Shown piece after piece: positions 1-6,626 of a stretch of DNA of 12,840 bases. The translations under genes and the position numbers were made by a program. The notes below the pieces were generated by a model. That model had not been told where the DNA came from. It did not search any database and saw only the letters and a list, made by a program, of their open reading frames with translations. Position 1 is the stretch's first letter; every line of letters begins with the position of its first letter. Origin of the DNA: an uncultured Gammaproteobacteria bacterium (GTDB lineage Bacteria > Pseudomonadota > Gammaproteobacteria > GCA-2729495); assembly GCA_947258805.1 (NCBI GenBank), contig CAMYJV010000134.1, positions 2,501 to 15,340 of the forward strand, given 5' to 3'.

Positions 1-497
1 TAGAAAAGCGTCGCGCCGAGGAGCAGCGCCAGCGTGAAGCGGAGGAGCAGCGCAAGGTCGAGGCAGAGCGTCGCGCCGACGAGCAGCGCCAGGCGGAGCG
101 TGCTCGTGAGCGCGAAGCCAAGGCGCGCCGGGAAGCCGAAGCCCGGCGGCAGCAGGAGCGCGAAACGCAGCTGGCGGCGGCCCTGGCCGCTGAACAAGAG
201 CGAGACAATGCGGTAAAGGGTGGGCTGCTGGACCAGTGGATCGAGGTGATTCGTCAGCGTGTGCAGCGTAACTGGATTCGTCCGGGCAGCGCCCGGGCGG
301 GACTCGAGTGTGAAGTTCGGGTGATGCAGATTCCCGGTGGGGAGGTGGTGGATGTGCGGGTCGGGCAGTGCAATGGTGACGCGGCGGTGGTGCGCTCCAT
401 CGAAAACGCGGTCTACAAAGCTTCGCCACTGCCGCCGCCGCCGGATGCCAGCCTCTTCGAAAGAAACATCACATTAGTTTTCAAACCTTCTGATTAA
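1..497 (+). CDS. tolA: TolA, C-terminal part (5' end outside window)
   Basis: TolA is the inner-membrane-anchored periplasmic protein that links the TolQR motor to TolB and Pal at the outer membrane. The window enters the gene in reading frame 3. The first ~75 codons encode a highly charged Ala/Glu/Arg/Gln helix (for example RRAEEQRQREAEEQ), the typical TolA domain II. The globular domain III follows, starting at LLDQWIEVIRQRVQRNW and carrying two cysteines (GLECEV and VGQCNG) that fit the disulfide of this domain. The protein ends in ITLVFKPSD and a double stop TAATAA. The N-terminal membrane anchor lies outside the window. tolB starts 12 nt downstream. Identification is firm from the domain III motif, the helix composition and the position before tolB. 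Confidence 0.95.
   Translation, partial: EKRRAEEQRQREAEEQRKVEAERRADEQRQAERAREREAKARREAEARRQQERETQLAAALAAEQERDNAVKGGLLDQWIEVIRQRVQRNWIRPGSARAGLECEVRVMQIPGGEVVDVRVGQCNGDAAVVRSIENAVYKASPLPPPPDASLFERNITLVFKPSD
6..92 (+). repeat. 60-bp period imperfect repeat inside tolA helix region
   Basis: Positions 6-32 and 66-92 match at 25 of 27 bases with an offset of exactly 60 bp. Each copy encodes RRAxEQRQ within the charged helix of TolA domain II. Such internal repeats are common in this low-complexity domain and probably reflect length change by tandem duplication. Confidence 0.6.
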
Positions 498-509
498 TAA
501 GCAGTTTTT

Positions 510-1826
510 ATGAATATTCCTGTATTGATAATGCGCTGCCTGCTGGCCGCGGTCTTATCGGCCCTGTGGCCAGGCACCGCCACTGCCGAGCTGCGCATCG
601 AGATTCGCCAGGGCGTCGACAAGGCCGTGCCGGTGGCCGTGGTGCCCTTCGGCTGGCAGGGCGAAGACGCTGCACCGGCCGACGTGGCCGCCGTCGTGGC
701 AGCCGACCTGGCCCGGTCTGGCCGCTTCGCGCCGCTGCCTCGCGGTGACATGCTCACGCGCCCCACAGATGGGCGCGACGTCGACTTCGACGACTGGCGG
801 ATCCTCGGTACGGAGATCGTTATTGTCGGGCGGCTGATCCCCCAGGGCGACGAAGATTTCACCATTCAGTTCCAGGTGTTCGACGTGCTGCGTGGGCAGC
901 AGGTCCTGGGCTATCGTCAGCCTGCGCGTCTGCGGCAATTGCGCGCGGCCAGCCATCGCGTGGCCGACCTGATCTACGAGGAGCTGACCGGGATCCCCGG
1001 CGTGTTCGGCACGCAGGTGGCCTACGTGACGGTGAACGGTCCGGTGGACGCGCGCCGATACCGCCTGGTCGTTGCCGACGCCGACGGGGAGAACGACCGG
1101 GTCGTGGCGGAGAGCGCATCGCCGCTCATGTCGCCCGCCTGGTCGCCGGACAGCCGCAAACTCGCCTACGTGTCCTTCGAGAACGAGCGTTCGGAGATCT
1201 ACGTACAGACGCTGCGCTCTGGGGCGCGGGAACGCGTATCCTCCCGGCCGGGGGTCAACGGGGCACCCATATTCTCGCCCGACGGTCGCACACTGGCGCT
1301 GACCCTGTCGCGGGGCGACGGCAACCTCGACATCTATACGCTCGATCTCGCCAGCCAGGTGCTGACCCGCCTGACCCGGCGGCCATCCATCGATACAGAG
1401 CCGGCCTGGTCACCCGATGGCCGCTTGATCTATTTCACCTCCGACCGTGGCGGCGCCCCGCAGGTCTATCGCATAGCGGCAAAAGGGGGGGATCAGGCGG
1501 AACGGGTCACTTTCGAGGGCAGCTACAACGCCAGGCCGCGAATCAGTCCGGATGGCGAGCAGCTGGCCGTAGTGCACAACGACCGCGGCAACTATAGAAT
1601 CGCGACGGTCGATCTGGGGCGGCGCTACACTCAGGTGTTAACGGATGGCGCGTTGGACGAGTCGCCGAGCTTCGCCCCGAATGGGGAGACCTTGATTTAC
1701 GCAACGACGGAGCGCGGCCAGGGGGTGCTGGCCACGGTATCGGCCGATGGGCGAATTCGCCAGCGGATTTCGGCATCAGAGGGAGATGTCCGGGAGCCGG
1801 CCTGGTCGCCGTTTCCGGCCTATTGA
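510..1826 (+). CDS. tolB: TolB, periplasmic beta-propeller of the Tol-Pal system
   Basis: TolB is a soluble periplasmic protein that binds Pal and TolA and takes part in force transfer to the outer membrane. The 438 residues match the family length. A signal peptide (residues 1-26, ending GTATA before ELRIEIRQG) precedes the N-terminal domain, which contains VAVVPFGW. From about residue 200 there are beta-propeller blades with the repeated WSPD-type signature: SPAWSPDSRKLAYV, APIFSPDGRTLAL, EPAWSPDGRLIYFTSDRGG, RPRISPDGEQLAVV, SPSFAPNGETLIYAT and the final EPAWSPFPAY. The ATG at 510 has no good Shine-Dalgarno sequence and follows the tolA stop by 12 nt, so translation may be coupled. An in-frame ATG at 531 would give a shorter but still usable signal peptide. 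Confidence 0.97.
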   Translation: MNIPVLIMRCLLAAVLSALWPGTATAELRIEIRQGVDKAVPVAVVPFGWQGEDAAPADVAAVVAADLARSGRFAPLPRGDMLTRPTDGRDVDFDDWRILGTEIVIVGRLIPQGDEDFTIQFQVFDVLRGQQVLGYRQPARLRQLRAASHRVADLIYEELTGIPGVFGTQVAYVTVNGPVDARRYRLVVADADGENDRVVAESASPLMSPAWSPDSRKLAYVSFENERSEIYVQTLRSGARERVSSRPGVNGAPIFSPDGRTLALTLSRGDGNLDIYTLDLASQVLTRLTRRPSIDTEPAWSPDGRLIYFTSDRGGAPQVYRIAAKGGDQAERVTFEGSYNARPRISPDGEQLAVVHNDRGNYRIATVDLGRRYTQVLTDGALDESPSFAPNGETLIYATTERGQGVLATVSADGRIRQRISASEGDVREPAWSPFPAY

Positions 1827-1834
1827 CGGGCCGC

Positions 1835-1856
1835 TTGTCCGGCTGCAAGCCGGCAA
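1835..1856 (+). promoter_or_regulatory. Intergenic hairpin between tolB and pal
   Basis: CCGGCT (1839-1844), loop GCA and AGCCGG (1848-1853) form a perfect stem. It extends by TTG/CAA with one bulged T. No T-tract follows, so it is not a convincing terminator. It lies in the only sizeable gap of the tol cluster, just before the pal ribosome binding site. An RNA-processing or 5'-stabilising role, giving more Pal than TolB, is inference. Confidence 0.4.
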
Positions 1857-1882
1857 ATGTAATACAGCAGGAGTATCGGGTT

Positions 1883-2431
1883 ATGACTTCAGTGCGCGCT
1901 GGTATTTTAGTGCTGCTCGCGACGGCCCTCGTGGCCTGCAGCGGGCAGTCGGGAACGATACAAGCAGATGGGCCGCCGGACGAGCAGGCGGCGCCCGGAG
2001 CCGGCACCTCCGGGGCGGGCGCTGACGGTCTGGGCACCGGCAGTCGTTTCGAAGACGGCGGGGCTGCAGGTGGCGACGTTGTCGGGCCTGATGCATCGCT
2101 GCAGAACCGGGTGGTTTATTTCGACTTCGACCGCAGTGACGTGCTGCCCGAATACCTGCAACTGCTGGAGCGGCACGGCCGCTACCTCGTCGATAACCCG
2201 TCGGCGCGGATTCGGCTAGAAGGACATACGGACGAGCAGGGGAGCCGGGAATACAATATCGGCCTGGGTGAACGTCGTGCCCAGTCGGTTCGGCAGATAC
2301 TGATGCTGCAGGGTGTAACGGCCGGGCAGCTCAGCACAGTGAGTTACGGCGAAGAACGGCCCGCGGTGCTTGGGAGCGATGATGAGACCCGGGCCCTCAA
2401 CCGCCGTGTTGAGTTGGTCTACAGTCGGTGA
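1883..2431 (+). CDS. pal: Pal, peptidoglycan-associated lipoprotein
   Basis: Pal is the outer-membrane lipoprotein that binds peptidoglycan and interacts with TolB and TolA. The 182-residue product starts at an ATG preceded by AGGAG (1869-1873) at 9 nt. A TTG further upstream in the same frame lacks such a site. The signal peptide ends in the lipobox LVAC with Cys19. A Gly/Ala/Pro-rich linker runs to about residue 72. The OmpA-C domain follows: VVYFDFDRSDV, then the peptidoglycan-binding signature LEGHTDEQGSREYNIGLGERRA (Asp117, Arg131/132), and ends LNRRVELVYSR. Ser20 after the lipid Cys is compatible with outer-membrane sorting. Its stop codon overlaps the possible GTG start of cpoB (GTGA). 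Confidence 0.97.
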   Translation: MTSVRAGILVLLATALVACSGQSGTIQADGPPDEQAAPGAGTSGAGADGLGTGSRFEDGGAAGGDVVGPDASLQNRVVYFDFDRSDVLPEYLQLLERHGRYLVDNPSARIRLEGHTDEQGSREYNIGLGERRAQSVRQILMLQGVTAGQLSTVSYGEERPAVLGSDDETRALNRRVELVYSR

Positions 2432-2448
2432 CACGCCGGGAGTTGCGC

Positions 2449-3222
2449 ATGCGTCTGCATATGCCCTTGTTAATGGCCGCGATGGTTGGCCTTGCCGGTT
2501 GCGAGCTGATGGTCGCACCGGAAGACGATCCGGTGTACGTGAAAACCACGGAGCTGGACAACCGGTTGACGCGGGTCGAACGTATCGTCGACAACGATAG
2601 CCTCACTAACCTGTCGGCCCGCATCAATACGCTGCAGGCAGATACGCAGGCCCTGCGAGCGCAGCTTGAAGAGCTGCAATACGAAATGGGCCAGGCGAGC
2701 GATCGGCAGCGCCAGCTCTACCTCGACCTGGACCAGCGTTTGTCTGCCCTGCAGAACACCGCCGTGCGGCTGGACGAAGACCGCAGCGTACTGGAAGGAG
2801 GCACCCTGGCTCCGGGTGCATTGCCAGTGCCGGGTGGTACCGATCGCGCCAATTACCAGGCGTCGTTCGAGCTGCTGAAACAGGGCCGCTACGAGGAAGC
2901 CGCACGCGCTTTGCGGCAGTTCATGGCAACCTATCCGAACAGCGAGTACGGGGACAACGCCCAGTACTGGCTGGCGGAAACCCACTACGTTACGCAGGAC
3001 TACAACACGGCGCTGACAGAGTTTCAGGTGGTGCTGGATCGTTTCCCGGAATCACGCAAGCTGCCCGATGCGCTGTTGAAAATTGGTTTCTGCAACTATG
3101 AACTCCAGCGCTGGGATGCGTCGCGCAAGGCGCTGGCGACCGTGGCGCAGCAGTATCCGGAGACTACGGCGGCCCGCCTGGCCAATCAACGACTGGAACG
3201 GATGGCCGCCGAGGGCCGCTGA
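2449..3222 (+). CDS. cpoB: CpoB (YbgF), Tol-Pal-associated TPR protein with a lipobox
   Basis: CpoB (formerly YbgF) is a periplasmic protein that coordinates peptidoglycan synthesis with outer-membrane constriction through TolA and PBP1B. The 257 residues show a signal segment ending in LAGC (Cys18), a long heptad-rich helix (about 34-108) fitting the trimerising coiled coil, a Gly/Pro linker (117-132), then three TPR-like units (about 134-241, e.g. ANYQASFELLKQGRYEEA and YNTALTEFQVVLDRFP). I chose the ATG at 2449 because GGGAG (2438-2442) lies 6 nt upstream. A GTG at 2428 overlapping the pal stop would add seven residues (MTRRELR). The lipobox with Glu at +2 predicts a lipoprotein, unlike the soluble E. 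coli protein. Confidence 0.93.
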   Translation: MRLHMPLLMAAMVGLAGCELMVAPEDDPVYVKTTELDNRLTRVERIVDNDSLTNLSARINTLQADTQALRAQLEELQYEMGQASDRQRQLYLDLDQRLSALQNTAVRLDEDRSVLEGGTLAPGALPVPGGTDRANYQASFELLKQGRYEEAARALRQFMATYPNSEYGDNAQYWLAETHYVTQDYNTALTEFQVVLDRFPESRKLPDALLKIGFCNYELQRWDASRKALATVAQQYPETTAARLANQRLERMAAEGR

Positions 3223-3238
3223 GGTCGGCGCGGCGAAC

Positions 3239-3916
3239 ATGACGGCTCTTAGCGGCATAGAGCCGGTGCCACGCGACGAACGGCTGCGCATCACGGAGGT
3301 CTTTTATTCGCTGCAGGGCGAGTCGCGTCCGGCAGGCTTGCCAACGGTATTCGTTCGCCTGACAGGTTGTCCGTTGCGGTGCGTGTACTGTGATACGGCC
3401 TATGCCTTCCACGGCGGCGCGGCGCGGCATGTCGATGACCTCGTCGAAGAGGTGACCGCTTATGGTGTTGGGCGAGTCTGCGTCACTGGTGGCGAGCCGC
3501 TGGCGCAGCCGAACTGTCTGCGACTGTTGCAAAAACTCTGCGACCGTCAGCTCGACGTATCGCTTGAGACCAGCGGCGCCTTGGATGTCGTCGACGTAGA
3601 TGAGCGTGTGACCATTGTGCTGGACCTGAAGACGCCCGGCTCCGGCGAGGTATCGCGTAATCTCTGGCAGAACATAGATCGCCTGAAAGCGGACGACCAG
3701 ATCAAGTTCGTGATTTGCGATCGCGACGACTACGACTGGGCTTGCGCCCAGCTTGAAGCGCACGACCTCGCGCCGCGATTCGCCGTGCTCTTCTCGCCGT
3801 CGTGGGGCCAGCTTGAGCCGCAGGAACTCGCGGAGTGGATCCTGGCCGACCGCCTCGAAGTCCGGTGCCAGCTGCAGTTGCACAAGTACCTGTGGGGCGA
3901 TGTGCCCGGACACTAA
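3239..3916 (+). CDS. queE: QueE, 7-carboxy-7-deazaguanine synthase
   Basis: QueE is a radical-SAM enzyme that converts 6-carboxytetrahydropterin to 7-carboxy-7-deazaguanine on the way to preQ0 and queuosine. The 225 residues contain [13 protein letters not shown] at the N-terminus, the radical-SAM cluster motif CPLRCVYC (Cys44, Cys48, Cys51), the SAM-binding TGGEP (83-87), DLKTPGSGE (129-137) and the family C-terminus [13 protein letters not shown]. The ATG at 3239 follows the cpoB stop by 16 nt. Its Shine-Dalgarno is poor (GAGG overlapping the cpoB stop, about 14 nt away), so the in-frame GTG at 3266 is an alternative start that would remove nine residues. queC starts 5 nt downstream, indicating one transcription unit. 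Confidence 0.95.
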   Translation: MTALSGIEPVPRDERLRITEVFYSLQGESRPAGLPTVFVRLTGCPLRCVYCDTAYAFHGGAARHVDDLVEEVTAYGVGRVCVTGGEPLAQPNCLRLLQKLCDRQLDVSLETSGALDVVDVDERVTIVLDLKTPGSGEVSRNLWQNIDRLKADDQIKFVICDRDDYDWACAQLEAHDLAPRFAVLFSPSWGQLEPQELAEWILADRLEVRCQLQLHKYLWGDVPGH

Positions 3917-3921
3917 CGGCA

Positions 3922-4605
3922 GTGACCAAGACATCAGAAGCTGTAGTGCTGTTGTCCGGTGGAATGGACTCTGCCACCTGCCTGGCCATTGCGCTGGCTG
4001 AGGGATTTGCCTGCCACGCGCTGAGCTTCGACTATGGCCAGCGTCACGATGCAGAACTGCGCGCAGCTGCAGAGATCGCGAGCTGCCCCGGTGTCATCAG
4101 CCACCGCACAATGCGGCTAGACCTGGGCGCCCTGGGCGGGTCCGCGCTGACAGACACATCTATCGCGGTGCCCGAAGCCCCTGCAGAAGGCATCCCCGTG
4201 ACCTATGTGCCGGCGCGTAACACGGTGTTCCTGTCGTTCGCGCTGGCCCTTGCCGAGATTGCTGATGCCGATGCGATCTATGCCGGCATGAACGCGGTCG
4301 ACTACTCTGGGTACCCGGACTGCCGGCCTGAATACATCGATGCTTTCCAGGTCATGGCCAATCGGGCAACCAGGCGCGGCGTCGAGGGCCGGCCAGTGGA
4401 GATTCGGGCGCCGCTCCTGCGGCTGAGCAAGGGGCAAATTGTTCGTCACGGTCTGGAGCTAGGCGTAGATTTCCGTCGCACCGTGTCCTGCTACCAGGCC
4501 GATACACAAGGCCGTGCCTGCGGTCGCTGCGATGCATGCCGCCTGCGGCAGCAGGGTTTCGCTGATGCCGGAGTCCCGGACGCGACCCGTTATCAGTCGG
4601 ATTGA
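3922..4605 (+). CDS. queC: QueC, 7-cyano-7-deazaguanine synthase
   Basis: QueC is the ATP-dependent enzyme that turns 7-carboxy-7-deazaguanine into preQ0 with ammonia, directly following the QueE step. The 227 residues carry the PP-loop SGGMDS (12-17), DYGQRH (37-42), [17 protein letters not shown] (96-112), [13 protein letters not shown] (127-139) and the zinc site formed by Cys190, Cys200, Cys203 and Cys206 (SCYQ then ACGRCDAC). The GTG at 3922 is preferred: it places the PP-loop at the usual distance from the N-terminus and starts 5 nt after queE. The frame stays open back to 3835, but that would overlap queE and add non-conserved sequence. No clear Shine-Dalgarno is present, suggesting coupling to queE. 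Confidence 0.96.
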   Translation: MTKTSEAVVLLSGGMDSATCLAIALAEGFACHALSFDYGQRHDAELRAAAEIASCPGVISHRTMRLDLGALGGSALTDTSIAVPEAPAEGIPVTYVPARNTVFLSFALALAEIADADAIYAGMNAVDYSGYPDCRPEYIDAFQVMANRATRRGVEGRPVEIRAPLLRLSKGQIVRHGLELGVDFRRTVSCYQADTQGRACGRCDACRLRQQGFADAGVPDATRYQSD

Positions 4606-4634
4606 TTGGTCGGGCGTCCCCGTTCCGGTATGAT
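4606..4634 (+). promoter_or_regulatory. Candidate sigma-70 promoter for tRNA-Lys
   Basis: TTGGTC (4606-4611) and TATGAT (4629-4634) are separated by 17 nt. The -10 matches the consensus in 5 of 6 bases; the -35 is weaker at 3 of 6. The bases after the -10 (CCCCGCGCCGCG) are very GC-rich, the kind of discriminator found at stable-RNA promoters under stringent control. Transcription would start near 4641, leaving a leader of about 65 nt before the tRNA. Inferred from sequence only. Confidence 0.45.
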
Positions 4635-4707
4635 CCCCGCGCCGCGATGGCCGGCGGCGGCAGCAGCGTCAGCCTGTCGGCAGGGTTCCCGGGTAAGCAT
4701 TCAGTAT

Positions 4708-4783
4708 GGGCCGTTAGCTCAGTTGGTAGAGCAGGTGGCTTTTAACCACTTGGTCGCAGGTTCGAATCCTGCACGGCCCACCA
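4708..4783 (+). tRNA. tRNA-Lys (anticodon UUU)
   Basis: The 76-nt sequence folds into a complete cloverleaf. The acceptor stem GGGCCGT (4708-4714) pairs with ACGGCCC (4773-4779), followed by discriminator A and encoded CCA. The D arm is GCTCAGTTGGTAGAGC. The anticodon stem GGTGG/CCACT encloses the loop CTTTTAA with anticodon TTT at 4741-4743. The T arm GCAGGTTCGAATCCTGC is canonical. It closely resembles the E. coli tRNA-Lys. In Pseudomonas aeruginosa the tRNA-Lys gene at the same place after queC is a known integration site of genomic islands. No integrase or second att copy is seen here. Confidence 0.97.
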
Positions 4784-4802
4784 TACCTTCCCCTTGAAAC
4801 CA

Positions 4803-4827
4803 AGAAGCCGCCCGGTGGGCGGCTTCT
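4803..4827. terminator. Hairpin terminator between tRNA-Lys and convergent barrel gene
   Basis: A perfect 11-bp stem, AGAAGCCGCCC (4803-4813) with GGGCGGCTTCT (4817-4827) and a GGT loop, lies 19 nt after the tRNA and 23 nt past the stop of the minus-strand gene. Read on the minus strand it is followed by TGGTTTC, on the plus strand by GTCAAC, so T-tracts are weak. Its position between converging genes supports a bidirectional terminator. Confidence 0.75.
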
Positions 4828-4850
4828 GTCAACAGATCATGGGGGACCAG

Positions 4851-5504
4851 CTAGTTATCGAACCGCCAGATCGCAGAGAAACTCAACAGCCAGACGTCAT
4901 CGGTATCGTCCACGTCGAAATATTCAAATTCGCCGCGCAGGGCAAGACGATTGTCGTGCAGGTACTGGATGCCGGCGCCACCCTTGATGTCTTCGCCGTT
5001 ATTGTCGCTGAACGAAATCACGTTCGACCCGGGAGGGTTCGTAGAGGGCGAGCCGGCAGCATCGACCCGGCTGCGAACGTTCCCGTCGCTTTCCCAGAAA
5101 AAGCCGCCCACCTTGCCGAACACTTCCCACTGTTCCTGGAAGCGCCAGAACGCGACGAGATCCGTGTTCCAGCCTTTCAGTTCGATCTCGGTGTCGATGC
5201 GGGTACTGGGGTCGACAAAGGCGCTGGCGCCGTCGGGCTTGCCCAGGTAATACCAGCCGCCTTCGACGGCAAGCCAGTCAAGGATGCGATAGCCTGCAAA
5301 AACCTTGAAACTGGCGTCGTACTCGTCGAAGTCCACCACGACCTGGTTGGGTGGGACTGCGTCATCGACGAACTGGGTATCAACATCGGTCGAAATCTTC
5401 GTGCCGCCGACGCCGAGCCCGCCGTACAGTCCGGTCTCTGCCACAGCCGGGCTGACAGAAGTGGCGAATACCGCAAAGGCCAACAGCGATAACAGTTTTC
5501 TCAT
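4851..5504 (-). CDS. Small outer-membrane beta-barrel protein (OmpA-like barrel)
   Basis: This is a predicted outer-membrane protein of 217 residues. It has a signal peptide (MRKLLSLLAFAVFATSVSPAVA, cleaved before ETGLYGG). The mature part alternates aromatic/hydrophobic and polar residues in strand-like stretches: GLYGGLGVGGTKI, FKVFAGYRILDWLAVEGGWYYLG, ELKGWNTDLVAFWRF, WEVFGKVGGFFWES, IKGGAGIQYLH and WLLSFSAIWRFDN. This is consistent with an eight-stranded OmpA-type barrel, and the segments between strands would be loops. The ATG at 5504 has GGAG 10 nt upstream; a TTG at 5540 would give a poor signal peptide. The gene follows another barrel gene by 32 nt, so the two probably form an operon. 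No peptidoglycan-binding domain is present. The specific function is not recognisable. Confidence 0.82.
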   Translation of the reverse strand: MRKLLSLLAFAVFATSVSPAVAETGLYGGLGVGGTKISTDVDTQFVDDAVPPNQVVVDFDEYDASFKVFAGYRILDWLAVEGGWYYLGKPDGASAFVDPSTRIDTEIELKGWNTDLVAFWRFQEQWEVFGKVGGFFWESDGNVRSRVDAAGSPSTNPPGSNVISFSDNNGEDIKGGAGIQYLHDNRLALRGEFEYFDVDDTDDVWLLSFSAIWRFDN

Positions 5505-5536
5505 AGGGGCAGTGCTCCAGATTTCCCCAATACGCG

Positions 5537-6268
5537 TCAAAACAGCGAATCGCGGCCCAGCAGCCGATCGCCGAAGTACCAGCGCAGGCCAATGTCAAAA
5601 CCGGATTCATTGTTGAAAATAATGCCGCTGCCCGTCAGGGTGAGGCCATTCCAAAGGTCATAGCCCAGGCCGATGACCACGTCCATATTCTCTATGTTTT
5701 CAAGGTTCTGATACTCGGTGCCTGCCCAGACTTCGGCGCGATCGGAAACCTGCGCCCTAATCAGAGTATCTACGCTATAGCCATCTTCGTCGTCGGTGCC
5801 GTCCAGCGAGACCTCAAGGTAGTGCGCACGCAGGATAAAGTCGGCCTGCTCGAGCCCGATGAACCCCAGCGCGTAATTGATGCCGCCGCCTATCTTGTAG
5901 CCATCGAAGTCGCGGTCGCTGGTATTGCTCACGGTGACGGGCGGTGGGCCGGGGTCGGTTTCGACGGTCGTCGTCTCACACCTGTTGCAGTTACCGTCGA
6001 AGTACTCTCCATGCAGGTGGAACCAGTCCGTGATAGCCAGCGCACCCTGGACGGTGAACAGAGAAAAGTCACCGTTGTTGAACGCGGGTTCGTCCGATGG
6101 ATCCACGCCTTCCTTGGTTTCAGTGCTCTCGTAATTGAAGGCGACATAAGAGTAGCGAGGCGTCTCGGCTGCTGGAGTCTCGGCCGCAATAGCGGCAGTG
6201 CCCAAGGCAAGCCCGACGAGCGCGAGCACTGCCCGTGCAGCGCTCGTTCCCAACAAACGCAATGCCAT
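5537..6268 (-). CDS. Outer-membrane beta-barrel protein, possibly Ax21-like
   Basis: A 243-residue predicted outer-membrane protein. The signal peptide (about residues 1-28, ending GTAAIA before AETPAAETP) is followed by barrel-like strands such as YSYVAFNYEST, FTVQGALAITDWFHLHGEYF, GYKIGGGINYALGF, ADFILRAHYLEVSL and FDIGLRWYFGDRLLGRDSLF, ending in the terminal Phe usual for outer-membrane proteins. The pattern YSYV then FHLHGEY then GGGINY resembles the small Ax21-type barrels of Xanthomonadaceae by eye; I hold this loosely. A putative surface loop carries CNRC and a Thr/Pro-rich stretch. The ATG at 6268 has a G-rich Shine-Dalgarno (GGGGGGAA) at about 5 nt. It is the first gene of the two-gene minus-strand operon and is divergent from the TonB receptor. 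Confidence 0.8.
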   Translation of the reverse strand: MALRLLGTSAARAVLALVGLALGTAAIAAETPAAETPRYSYVAFNYESTETKEGVDPSDEPAFNNGDFSLFTVQGALAITDWFHLHGEYFDGNCNRCETTTVETDPGPPPVTVSNTSDRDFDGYKIGGGINYALGFIGLEQADFILRAHYLEVSLDGTDDEDGYSVDTLIRAQVSDRAEVWAGTEYQNLENIENMDVVIGLGYDLWNGLTLTGSGIIFNNESGFDIGLRWYFGDRLLGRDSLF

Positions 6269-6626
6269 CTGATTCCCCCCTGTCCGGCGCGACCCGCCGA
6301 TGTGATTTGTCGTATAGCGGTCGCGAATATAGCAGCGCGGGAACTATATCAGACCGTGGCCAGCAGACTACAGCCTGCCGGCGCCAAGGAATGGTCACGG
6401 GAGGGTCTTTTACAGTGGCCAGTTTGCGGCTATTTTGCCTGCCTGTCCTCTGAGGCGGGTGTTAACACCGCTGTGGCAGAGTAGGAACAGGGTTTGTGGG
6501 CGGCCGGCGATCGCCGCTGCCACGTTGCAACAGGGTCGCGAGATTCCTGCCTGGTATTGGCAGATCCGGGCCTGTAGTCGCGTTGTGGGGCCGGATAGGC
6601 GGATGAAGCGGATAGAGGGGGTTTGA
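6269..6626. promoter_or_regulatory. Divergent intergenic region with candidate operator
   Basis: This 358-nt gap separates the minus-strand barrel operon from the TonB receptor and should hold promoters for both. It contains a perfect 12-nt palindrome GGTGTTAACACC (6458-6469), extendable to GCGGGTGTTAACACCGC with one bulged G, about 158 nt before the receptor start. On the barrel-gene side there is an AT-rich cluster, TATAGC twice and CTATAT once (about 6313-6347). I could not fix a confident -35/-10 pair in either direction. Open frames here lack family motifs and are not called. Confidence 0.5.

Noticed and set aside
3083..3238. Upstream extension of queE into cpoB
   Set aside because: The added residues are Arg/Trp-rich, overlap cpoB and are not part of the QueE family; the ATG at 3239 is preferred.
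3223..3238. preQ1 riboswitch upstream of the queuosine genes
   Set aside because: Only 16 nt separate cpoB from queE, too short for an aptamer, and no such motif is seen upstream.
3164..3934. Minus-strand reading frame of 256 codons opposite queE
   Set aside because: queE on the plus strand carries all family motifs; this is its antisense shadow.
4759..4783. Attachment site with a second copy of the tRNA-Lys 3' end
   Set aside because: I found no repeat of the tRNA 3' segment elsewhere in the window and no integrase gene.
4606..4797. 63-codon plus-strand reading frame across the queC-tRNA gap
   Set aside because: It runs through the promoter-like region and the whole tRNA-Lys gene, and its product has no protein-like features.
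4794..5492. Long plus-strand reading frame (232 codons) opposite the small barrel gene
   Set aside because: The minus-strand frame has a signal peptide, barrel pattern and ribosome binding site; the opposite frame is a shadow of GC-rich coding sequence.
5822..6484. Plus-strand reading frame of 220 codons opposite the second barrel gene
   Set aside because: Antisense to a well-formed exported barrel protein; no recognisable motif and no ribosome binding site.
6435..6626. 63-codon reading frame ending immediately before the TonB receptor start
   Set aside because: No signal or family motif; it spans the likely promoter and the abutting TGA/ATG looks accidental.
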